A DNA stretch of 64,000 bases from Andrena cerasifolii. Its lineage: Eukaryota; Arthropoda; Insecta; Hymenoptera; Andrenidae. Both the position numbers and the translations under genes were made by a program. Each line of letters begins with the position of its first letter. Within the stretch, counting starts at the first letter, position 1. The notes under the pieces are model-generated. The model made no database searches. It was not told the origin of the DNA and saw nothing but the letters and a program-made list of their open reading frames with translations. The stretch is taken from assembly GCF_050908995.1 (NCBI RefSeq), contig NW_027484964.1:22648-86647 (forward strand), in the 5' to 3' direction. This document shows, piece by piece, positions 47,727 through 61,300 of the stretch.

Positions 47727-50700
47727 CGAACCAACGAACCAACGAACCAACGAACCAACGAACCAACGAACCAACGAACCAACGAACCAACGAACCAACG
47801 AACCAACGAACCAACGAACCAACGAACCAACGAACCAACGAACCAACGAACCAACGAACCAACGAACCAACGAACCAACGAACCAACGAACCAACGAACC
47901 AACGAACAAACGAAAAAACGAAAAAACGAAAAAACGACAAAACGAACAAACGAACAAAAGAACAAACGAACAAACGAACAAACGAACAAACGAACAAACG
48001 AACAAACGAACAAACGAACAAACGAACAATCGAACAAACGAACAAACGAACAAACGAACAAACGAACAAACGAACAAACGAACAAAGGAACAAACGAACA
48101 ATCGAACAAACGAACAAACGAACAAACGAACCAACGAACCAACGAACCAACGAAACAACGAACCAACGAACCAACGAACCAACGAACCAACGAACCAACG
48201 AACCAACGAACCAACGAACCAACGAACCAACGAAGCAACGAACCAACGAACCAACGAAACAACGAACCAACGAACCAACGAACCAACGAACAAACGAAAA
48301 AACGAAAAAACGAAAAAACGTAAAAACGACAAAACGAACAAACGAACAAACGAACAAACGAACAAACGAACAAAAGAACAAACGAACAAACGAACAAACG
48401 AACAAACGAACAATCGAACAAACGAACAAACGAACAAACGAACAAACGAACAAACGAACAAAGGAACAAACGAACAATCGAACAAACGAACAAACGAACC
48501 AACGAACCAACGAACCAACGAACCAACGAAACAACGAACCAACGAACCAACGAACCAAAGAACCAACGAACCAACGAACCAACGAACCAACGAACCAACG
48601 AACCAACGAACCAACGAACCAACGAACCAACGAACCAACGAACCAACGAACCAACGAACCAACGAACCAACGAACCAACGAACCAACGAACCAACGAACC
48701 AACGAACCAACGAACCAACGAACCAACGAACCAACGAACAAACGAAAAAACGAAAAAACGAAAAAACGACAAAACGAACAAACGAACAAAAGAACAAACG
48801 AACAAACGAACAAACGAACAAACGAACAAACGAACAAACGAACAAACGAACAATCGAACAAACGAACAAACGAACAAACGAACAAACGAACAAACGAACA
48901 AACGAACAAAGGAACAAACGAACAATCGAACAAACGAACAAACGAACAAACGAACCAACGAACCAACGAACCAACGAAACAACGAACCAACGAACCAACG
49001 AACCAACGAACAAACGAAAAAACGAAAAAACGAAAAAACGAAAAAACGTAAAAACGACAAAACGAACAAACGAACAAACGAACAAACGAACAAACGAACA
49101 AACGAACAAAAGAACAAACGAACAAACGAACAAACGAACAAACGAACAAACGAACAAACGAACAAACGAACAATCGAACAAACGAACAAACGAACAAACG
49201 AACAAACGAACAAACGAACAAACGAACAAACGAACAAACGAACAAACGAACAAACGAACAAACGAACAAACGAACAAACGAACAAACGAACAAACGAACA
49301 AACGAACAAACGAACAAACGAACAAACGAACAAACGAACAAACGAACAAACGAACAAACGAACAAACGAACAAACGAACAAACGAACAAACGAACAAACG
49401 AACAAACGAACAAACGAACAAACGAACAAACGAACAAACGAACAAACGAACAAACGAACAAACGAACAAACGAACAAACGAACAAACGAACAAACGAACA
49501 AACGAACAAACGAACAAACGAACAAACGAACAAACGAACAAACGAACAAACGAACAAACGAACAATCGAACAAAGAGACAAAGAAATAAAGAAAAAACCA
49601 ACCAACGAACCAACGAACCAACGAACCAACGAACCAACGAACCAACGAACCAACGAACCAACGAACCAACGAACCAACGAACCAACGAAACAACGAACCA
49701 ACGAACCAACGAACCAACGAACAAACGAAAAACGACAAAACGAACAAACGAACAAACGAACAAACGAACAAACGAATAAAAGAACAAACGAACAAACGAA
49801 CAAACGAACAAACGAACAAACGAACAAACGAACAAACGAACAAACGAACAAACGAACAAACGAACAAACGAACAAACGAACAAACGAACAAACGAACAAA
49901 CGAACAAACGAACAAACGAACAAACGAACAAACGAACAAACGAACAAACGAACAAACGAACAAACGAACAAACGAACAAACGAACAAACGAACAAACGAA
50001 CAAACGAACAAACGAACAAACGAACAAACGAACAAACGAACAAACGAACAAACGAACAAACGAACAAACGAACAAACGAACAAACGAACAAACGAACAAA
50101 CGAACAAACGAACAAACGAACAAACGAACAAACGAACAAACGAACAAACGAACAAACGAACAAACGAACAAACGAACAAACGAACAAACGAATAAACGAA
50201 CAAACGAACAAACGAACAAACGAACAATCGAAAAAAGAGACAAAGAAACAAAGAAACAAAGAAAAAAACGAACCAACGAACCAACGAACCAACGAACCAA
50301 CGAACCAACGAACAAACGAACCAACGAACCAACGAACAAACGAACCAATGAACCAACGAACCCACGAACAAACGAACAAGCGAACAAACGAACAAACGAA
50401 CAAACGAACAATCGAACAAAGAGACATAGAGACAGAGAATCAAGGAAACAAAGAAACAAACGAACCAACGAACCAACGAACCAACGAACCAACGAACCAA
50501 CGAACAAACGAACAAACGAACAAACGAACAAACGAACAAAAGAACAAACGAACAAACGAAAAAACGAATAAACGAACAAACGAACAAACGAACAAACGAA
50601 CAAACGAACAAACGAACAAACGAACAAACGAACAAACGAACGAACGAACAAACGAACAAACGAACAAACGAACAAACGAACAAACGAACAAACGAACAAA

Positions 50701-53347
50701 CGAACAAACGAACAAACGAACAAACGAACAAACGAACAAACGAACAAACGAACAATCGAACAAAGAGACAAAGAAACAAAGAAACAAAGAAACAAACGAA
50801 CCAAAGAGCCAACGAACCAACGAACCAACGAACCAACGAACCAACGAACCAACGAACCAACGAACCAAAGAACCAACGAACCAAAGAACCAACGAACCCA
50901 CGAACAAACGAACAAGCGAACAAACGAACAAACGAACACACGAACAATCGAACAAAGAGAAAAAGAAACAAGGAAACATAGAAACAAACGAACCAACGAG
51001 CCAACGAACCAACGAACCAACGAACCAACGAACCAACGAACCAACGAACCAACGAACCAACGAACCAACGAACCAACGAACCAACGAACCAACGAACCAA
51101 CGAAACAACGAACCAACGAACCAACGAACCAACGAACAAACGAAAAAACGAAAAAACGAAAAAACGAAAAAACGTAAAAACGACAAAACGAACAAACGAA
51201 CAAACGAACAAACGAACAAACGAACAAAAGAACAAACGAACAAACGAACAAACGAACAAACGAACAAACGAACATACGAACAATCGAACAAACGAACAAA
51301 CGAACAAACGAACAAACGAACAAACGAACAAACGAACAAAGGAACCAACGAACCAACGAACCAACGAATCAACGAACCAACGAACCAACGAACCAACGAA
51401 CCAACGAACCAACGAACCAACGAACCAACGAACCAACGAACCAACGAACCAACGAACCAACGAACCAACGAACCAACGAACCAACGAACCAACGAACCAA
51501 CGAACAAACGAAAAAACGAAAAAACGAAAAAACGACAAAACGAACAAACGAACAAAAGAACAAACGAACAAACGAACAAACGAACAAACGAACAAACGAA
51601 CAAACGAACAAACGAACAAACGAACAATCGAACAAACGAACAAACGAACAAACGAACAAACGAACAAACGAACATACGAACAAACGAACAAAGGAACAAA
51701 CGAACAATCGAACAAACGAACAAACGAACAAACGAACCAACGAACCAACGAACCAACGAAACAACGAACCAACGAACCAACGAACCAACGAACAAACGAA
51801 AAAACGAAAAAACGAAAAAACGTAAAAACGACAAAACGAACAAACGAACAAACGAACAAACGAACAAACGAACAAAAGAACAAACGAACAAACGAACAAA
51901 CGAACAAACGAACAAACGAACAAACGAACAATCGAACAAACGAACAAACGAACAAACGAACAAACGAACAAACGAACAAACGAACAAACGAACAAACGAA
52001 CAAACGAACAAACGAACAAACGAACAAACGAACAAACGAACAAACGAACAAACGAACAAACGAACAATCGAAAAAAGAGACAAAGAAACAAAGAAACAAA
52101 GAAAAAAACGAACCAACGAACCAACGAACCAACGAACCAACGAACCAACGAACAAACGAACAAACGAACAAACGAACAAACGAACAAACGAACAAACGAA
52201 CAAACGAACAAACGAACAAACGAACAAACGAACAAACGAACAAACGAACAAACGAACAAACGAACAAACGAACAAACGAATAAACGAACAAACGAACAAA
52301 CGAACAAACGAACAAACGAACAAACGAACAATCGAACAAAGAGACAAAGAAACAAAGAAACAAAGAAACAAACGAACCAAAGAGCCAACGAACCAACGAA
52401 CCAACGAACCAACGAACCAACGAACCAACGAACCAACGAACCAACGAACCAACGAACCAACGAACCAACGAACCAACGAACCAACGAACCAACGAACAAA
52501 CGAAAAAACGAAAAAACGAAAAAACGACAAAACGAACAAACGAACAAAAGAACAAACGAACAAACGAACAAACGAACAAACGAACAAACGAACAGACGAA
52601 CAAACGAACAATCGAACAAACGAACAAACGAACAAACGAACAAACGAACAAACGAACAAACGAACAAACGAACAAACGAACAAACGAACAAAGGAACAAA
52701 CGAACAATCGAACAAACGAACAAACGAACAAACGAACCAACGAACCATCGACCAACGAAACAACGAACCAACGAACCAACGAACCAACGAACCAACGAAC
52801 AAACGAAAAAACGAAAAAACGAAAAAACGTAAAAACGACAAAACGAACAAACGAACAAACGAACAAACGAACAAACGAACAAACGAACAAAAGAACAAAC
52901 GAACAAACGAACAAACGAACAAACGAACAAACGAACAAACGAACAATCGAACAAACGAACAAACGAACAAACGAACAAACGAACAAACGAACAAACGAAC
53001 AAACGAACAAACGAACAAACGAACAAACGAACAAACGAACAAACGAACAAACGAACAAACGAACAAACGAACAAACGAACAAACGAACAAACGAACAAAC
53101 GAACAAACGAACAAACGAACAAACGAACAAACGAACAAACGAACAAACGAACAAACGAACAAACGAACAAACGAACAAACGAACAAACGAACAAACGAAC
53201 AAACGAACAAACGAACAAACGAACAAACGAACAAACGAACAAACGAACAATCGAAAAAAGAGACAAAGAAACAAAGAAACAAAGAAAAAAACGAACCAAC
53301 GAACCAACGAACCAACGAACCAACGAACAAACGAACCAACGAACCAA
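47727..53347. repeat. 5.6-kb higher-order satellite block, first copy
   Basis: The order of rare variants matches 58380-64000 with a displacement of 10653 bases: GAAGC variant at 48231/58884, first CGAAAAAA of a cluster at 47911/58564, ATGAACC at 50348/61001, CGAACCATCGACC at 52741/63394. The offset is 10661 near 49560, so the two copies differ by one monomer there, which later reverts. Confidence 0.85.
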
Positions 53348-54749
53348 CGAACAAACGAACCAATGAACCAACGAACCCACGAACAAACGAACAAGCGAAC
53401 AAACGAACAAACGAACAAACGAACAAACGAACAATCGAACAAAGAGACAAAGAGACAGAGAATCAAGGAAACAAAGAAACAAACGAACCAACGAACCAAC
53501 GAACCAACGAACCAACGAACCAACGAACAAACGAACAAACGAACAAACGAACAAACGAACAAAAGAACAAACGAACAAACGAAAAAACGAATAAACGAAC
53601 AAACGAACAAACGAACAAACGAACAAACGAACAAACGAACAAACGAACAAACGAACAAACGAACGAACGAACAAACGAACAAACGAACAAACGAACAAAC
53701 GAACAAACGAACAAACGAACAAACGAACAAACGAACAAACGAACAAACGAACAAACGAACAAACGAACAAACGAACAATCGAACAAAGAGACAAAGAAAC
53801 AAAGAAACAAAGAAACAAACGAACCAAAGAGCCAACGAACCAACGAACCAACGAACCAACGAACCAACGAACCAACGAACCAACGAACCAACGAACCAAA
53901 GAACCAACGAACCAAAGAACCAACGAACCAACGAACCAACGAACCAACGAACCAACGAACCAACGAACCAACGAACCAACGAACCAACGAACTAACGAAC
54001 CAACGAACCAACGAACCAATGAACCAACGAACCCACGAACAAACGAACAAGCGAACAAACGAACAAACGAACACACGAACAATCGAACAAAGAGAAAAAG
54101 AAACAAGGAAACATAGAAACAAACGAACCAACGAGCCAACGAACCAACGAACCAACGAACCAACGAACCAACGAACCAACGAACCAAAGAACCAACGAAC
54201 CAACGAACCAACGAACCAACGAAACAACGAACCAACGAACCAACGAACCAATGAACCAACGAACCCACGAACAAACGAACAAGCGAACAAACGAACAAAC
54301 GAACACACGAACAATCGAACAAAGAGAAAAAGAAACAAGGAAACAAAGAAACAAACGAAACAACGAGCCATCGAACCAACGAACCAACGAACCAACGAAC
54401 CAACGAACCAATGAACCAACGAACCAACGAACAAACGAAAAAACGACAAAACGAACAAACGAAAAAACGAACAAACGAACAAACGAACAAACGAAAAAAC
54501 GACAAAACGAACAAACGCAAAAACGAACAAACGAACAAACGAACAAACGAATAAAAGAACAAACGAACCAACGAACCAACGAACCAACGAACCAACGAAC
54601 CAACGAACCAACGAACCAACGAACCAACGAACCAACGAACCAACGAACCAACGAACCAACGAACCAACGAACCAACGAACCAACGAACCAACGAACCAAC
54701 GAACCAACGAACCAACGAACCAACGAACCAACGAACCAACGAACCAACG

Positions 54750-55513
54750 AACCAACGAACCAGCGAACCAACGAACCAACGAACCAACGAACCAACGAAC
54801 AAACGAAAAAACGAAAAAACGAAAAAACGACAAAACGAACAAACGAACAAAAGAACAAACGAACAAACGAACAAACGAACAAACGAACAAACGAACAAAC
54901 GAACAAACGAACAAACCAACAAACGAACAAACGAACAATCGAACAAAGAGACAAAGAAATAAAGAAAAAAACCAACCAACGAACCAACGAACCAACGAAC
55001 CAACGATCCAACGAACAAACGAACCAACGAACCAACGAACCAACGAACCAATGAACCAACGAACCCACGAACAAACGAACAAGCGAACAAACGAACAAAC
55101 GAACAAACGAACAATCGAACAAAGAGACAAAGAAACAGAGAAAAAAGGAAACAAAGAAACAAACGAACCAACGAGCCAACGAACCAACGAACCAACGAAC
55201 AAACGAACAAACGAACAAACGAACAAACGAACAAACGAACAAACGAACAAACGAACAAACGAACAAACGAACAAACGAACAAACGAACAAACGAACAAAC
55301 GAACAAACGAACAAACTAACAAACGAACCAACGAACCAACGAAACAACGAACCAACGAACCAACGAACCAACGAACAAACGAAAAAACGAAAAAACGAAA
55401 AAACGTAAAAACGACAAAACGAACAAACGAACAAACGAACAAACGAACAAACGAACAAAAGAACAAACGAACAAACGAACAAACGAACAAACGAACAAAC
55501 GAACAAACGAACA
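54750..55513. repeat. 0.76-kb satellite block duplicated 2864 bp downstream
   Basis: It matches about 57614-58380. The rare CCAGCG variant at 54759/57623, ATGAACC at 55051/57915 and CTAACAAACG at 55316/58180 are each exactly 2864 bases (358 monomers) apart. Confidence 0.8.
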
Positions 55514-57613
55514 ATCGAACAAACGAACAAACGAACAAACGAACAAACGAACAAACGAACAAACGAACAAACGAACAAACGAACAAACGAACAAACGAAC
55601 AAACGAACAAACGAACAAACGAACAAACGAACAAACGAACAAACGAACAAACGAACAAACGAACAAACGAACAAACGAACAAACGAACAAACGAACAAAC
55701 GAACAAACGAATAAACGAACAAACGAACAAACGAACAAACGAACAATCGAAAAAAGAGACAAAGAAACAAAGAAACAAAGAAAAAAACGAACCAACGAAC
55801 CAACGAACCAACGAACCAACGAACCAACGAACAAACGAACAAACGAACAAACGAACAAACGAACAAACGAACAAACGAACAAACGAACAAACGAACAAAC
55901 GAACAAACGAACAAACGAACAAACGAACAAACGAACAAACGAACAAACGAACGAACGAACAAACGAACAAACGAACAAACGAACAAACGAACAAACGAAC
56001 AAACGAACAAACGAACAAACGAACAAACGAACAAACGAACAAACGAACAAACGAACAAACGAACAATCGAACAAAGAGACAAAGAAACAAAGAAACAAAG
56101 AAACAAACGAACCAAAGAGCCAACGAACCAACGAACCAACGAACCAACGAACCAACGAACCAACGAACCAACGAACCAACGAACCAACGAACCAACGAAC
56201 CAACGAACCAACGAACCAACGAACAAACGAAAAAACGAAAAAACGAAAAAACGACAAAACGAACAAACGAACAAAAGAACAAACGAACAAACGAACAAAC
56301 GAACAAACGAACAAACGAACAAACGAACAAACGAACAAACGAACAATCGAACAAACGAACAAACGAACAAACGAACAAACGAACAAACGAACAAACGAAC
56401 AAACGAACAAACGAACAAACGAACAAAGGAACAAACGAACAATCGAACAAACGAACAAACGAACAAACGAACCAACGAACCAACGAACCAACGAAACAAC
56501 GAACCAACGAACCAACGAACCAACGAACAAACGAAAAAACGAAAAAACGAAAAAACGTAAAAACGACAAAACGAACAAACGAACAAACGAACAAACGAAC
56601 AAACGAACAAAAGAACAAACGAACAAACGAACAAACGAACAAACGAACAAACGAACAAACGAACAATCGAACAAACGAACAAACGAACAAACGAACAAAC
56701 GAACAAACGAACAAACGAACAAACGAACAAACGAACAAACGAACAAACGAACAAACGAACAAACGAACAAACGAACAAACGAACAAACGAACAAACGAAC
56801 AAACGAACAAACGAACAAACGAACAAACGAACAAACGAACAAACGAACAAACGAACAAACGAACAAACGAACAAACGAACAAACGAACAAACGAACAAAC
56901 GAACAAACGAACAAACGAACAAACGAACAAACGAACAAACGAACAAACGAACAAACGAACAAACGAACAAACGAACAAACGAACAAACGAACAAACGAAC
57001 AAACGAACAATCGAAAAAAGAGACAAAGAAACAAAGAAACAAAGAAAAAAACGAACCAACGAACCAACGAACCAACGAACCAACGAACCAACGAACCAAC
57101 GAACAAACGAAAAAACGAAAAAACGAAAAAACGACAAAACGAACAAACGAACAAAAGAACAAACGAACAAACGAACAAACGAACAAACGAACAAACGAAC
57201 AAACGAACAATCGAACAAACGAACAAACGAACAAACGAACAAACGAACAAACGAACAAACGAACAAACGAACAAACGAACAAACGAACAAAGGAACAAAC
57301 GAACAATCGAACAAACGAACAAACGAACAAACGAACCAACGAACCAACGAACCAACGAAACAACGAACCAACGAACCAACGAACCAACGAACAAACGAAA
57401 AAACGAAAAAACGAAAAAACGTAAAAACGACAAAACGAACAAACGAACAAACGAACAAACGAACAAACGAACAAACGAACAAACGAACAAACGAACAAAC
57501 GAACAAACGAACAAACGAACAAACGAACAAACGAACAAACTAACAAACGAACCAACGAACCAACGAAACAACGAACCAACGAACCAACGAACCAACGAAC
57601 CAACGAACCAACG

Positions 57614-58380
57614 AACCAACGAACCAGCGAACCAACGAACCAACGAACCAACGAACCAACGAACAAACGAAAAAACGAAAAAACGAAAAAACGACAAAAC
57701 GAACAAACGAACAAAAGAACAAACGAACAAACGAACAAACGAACAAACGAACAAACGAACAAACGAACAAACGAACAAACCAACAAACGAACAAACGAAC
57801 AATCGAACAAAGAGACAAAGAAATAAAGAAAAAAACCAACCAACGAACCAACGAACCAACGAACCAACGATCCAACGAACAAACGAACCAACGAACCAAC
57901 GAACCAACGAACCAATGAACCAACGAACCCACGAACAAACGAACAAGCGAACAAACGAACAAACGAACAAACGAACAATCGAACAAAGAGACAAAGAAAC
58001 AGAGAAAAAAGGAAACAAAGAAACAAACGAACCAACGAGCCAACGAACCAACGAACCAACGAACAAACGAACAAACGAACAAACGAACAAACGAACAAAC
58101 GAACAAACGAACAAACGAACAAACGAACAAACGAACAAACGAACAAACGAACAAACGAACAAACGAACAAACGAACAAACTAACAAACGAACCAACGAAC
58201 CAACGAAACAACGAACCAACGAACCAACGAACCAACGAACAAACGAAAAAACGAAAAAACGAAAAAACGTAAAAACGACAAAACGAACAAACGAACAAAC
58301 GAACAAACGAACAAACGAACAAAAGAACAAACGAACAAACGAACAAACGAACAAACGAACAAACGAACAAACGAACAATC
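57614..58380. repeat. Second copy of the 0.76-kb block
   Basis: It equals 54750-55513. It stops at CGAACAAT, and the next base starts a CGAACCAA run belonging to the 5.6-kb block, so 58380/58381 is a junction between two different duplicated segments. Confidence 0.8.
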
Positions 58381-61300
58381 GAACCAACGAACCAACGAAC
58401 CAACGAACCAACGAACCAACGAACCAACGAACCAACGAACCAACGAACCAACGAACCAACGAACCAACGAACCAACGAACCAACGAACCAACGAACCAAC
58501 GAACCAACGAACCAACGAACCAACGAACCAACGAACCAACGAACCAACGAACCAACGAACAAACGAAAAAACGAAAAAACGAAAAAACGACAAAACGAAC
58601 AAACGAACAAAAGAACAAACGAACAAACGAACAAACGAACAAACGAACAAACGAACAAACGAACAAACGAACAAACGAACAATCGAACAAACGAACAAAC
58701 GAACAAACGAACAAACGAACAAACGAACAAACGAACAAAGGAACAAACGAACAATCGAACAAACGAACAAACGAACAAACGAACCAACGAACCAACGAAC
58801 CAACGAAACAACGAACCAACGAACCAACGAACCAACGAACCAACGAACCAACGAACCAACGAACCAACGAACCAACGAACCAACGAAGCAACGAACCAAC
58901 GAACCAACGAAACAACGAACCAACGAACCAACGAACCAACGAACAAACGAAAAAACGAAAAAACGAAAAAACGTAAAAACGACAAAACGAACAAACGAAC
59001 AAACGAACAAACGAACAAACGAACAAAAGAACAAACGAACAAACGAACAAACGAACAAACGAACAATCGAACAAACGAACAAACGAACAAACGAACAAAC
59101 GAACAAACGAACAAAGGAACAAACGAACAATCGAACAAACGAACAAACGAACCAACGAACCAACGAACCAACGAACCAACGAAACAACGAACCAACGAAC
59201 CAACGAACCAAAGAACCAACGAACCAACGAACCAACGAACCAACGAACCAACGAACCAACGAACCAACGAACCAACGAACCAACGAACCAACGAACCAAC
59301 GAACCAACGAACCAACGAACCAACGAACCAACGAACCAACGAACCAACGAACCAACGAACCAACGAACCAACGAACCAACGAACCAACGAACCAACGAAC
59401 AAACGAAAAAACGAAAAAACGAAAAAACGACAAAACGAACAAACGAACAAAAGAACAAACGAACAAACGAACAAACGAACAAACGAACAAACGAACAAAC
59501 GAACAAACGAACAATCGAACAAACGAACAAACGAACAAACGAACAAACGAACAAACGAACAAACGAACAAAGGAACAAACGAACAATCGAACAAACGAAC
59601 AAACGAACAAACGAACCAACGAACCAACGAACCAACGAAACAACGAACCAACGAACCAACGAACCAACGAACAAACGAAAAAACGAAAAAACGAAAAAAC
59701 GAAAAAACGTAAAAACGACAAAACGAACAAACGAACAAACGAACAAACGAACAAACGAACAAACGAACAAAAGAACAAACGAACAAACGAACAAACGAAC
59801 AAACGAACAAACGAACAAACGAACAAACGAACAATCGAACAAACGAACAAACGAACAAACGAACAAACGAACAAACGAACAAACGAACAAACGAACAAAC
59901 GAACAAACGAACAAACGAACAAACGAACAAACGAACAAACGAACAAACGAACAAACGAACAAACGAACAAACGAACAAACGAACAAACGAACAAACGAAC
60001 AAACGAACAAACGAACAAACGAACAAACGAACAAACGAACAAACGAACAAACGAACAAACGAACAAACGAACAAACGAACAAACGAACAAACGAACAAAC
60101 GAACAAACGAACAAACGAACAAACGAACAAACGAACAAACGAACAAACGAACAAACGAACAAACGAACAAACGAACAAACGAACAAACGAACAAACGAAC
60201 AAACGAACAAACGAACAAACGAACAATCGAACAAAGAGACAAAGAAATAAAGAAAAAACCAACCAACGAACCAACGAACCAACGAACCAACGAACCAACG
60301 AACCAACGAACCAACGAACCAACGAACCAACGAACCAACGAAACAACGAACCAACGAACCAACGAACCAACGAACAAACGAAAAACGACAAAACGAACAA
60401 ACGAACAAACGAACAAACGAACAAACGAATAAAAGAACAAACGAACAAACGAACAAACGAACAAACGAACAAACGAACAAACGAACAAACGAACAAACGA
60501 ACAAACGAACAAACGAACAAACGAACAAACGAACAAACGAACAAACGAACAAACGAACAAACGAACAAACGAACAAACGAACAAACGAACAAACGAACAA
60601 ACGAACAAACGAACAAACGAACAAACGAACAAACGAACAAACGAACAAACGAACAAACGAACAAACGAACAAACGAACAAACGAACAAACGAACAAACGA
60701 ACAAACGAACAAACGAACAAACGAACAAACGAACAAACGAACAAACGAACAAACGAACAAACGAACAAACGAACAAACGAACAAACGAACAAACGAACAA
60801 ACGAACAAACGAACAAACGAACAAACGAACAAACGAACAAACGAATAAACGAACAAACGAACAAACGAACAAACGAACAATCGAAAAAAGAGACAAAGAA
60901 ACAAAGAAACAAAGAAAAAAACGAACCAACGAACCAACGAACCAACGAACCAACGAACCAACGAACAAACGAACCAACGAACCAACGAACAAACGAACCA
61001 ATGAACCAACGAACCCACGAACAAACGAACAAGCGAACAAACGAACAAACGAACAAACGAACAATCGAACAAAGAGACATAGAGACAGAGAATCAAGGAA
61101 ACAAAGAAACAAACGAACCAACGAACCAACGAACCAACGAACCAACGAACCAACGAACAAACGAACAAACGAACAAACGAACAAACGAACAAAAGAACAA
61201 ACGAACAAACGAAAAAACGAATAAACGAACAAACGAACAAACGAACAAACGAACAAACGAACAAACGAACAAACGAACAAACGAACAAACGAACGAACGA

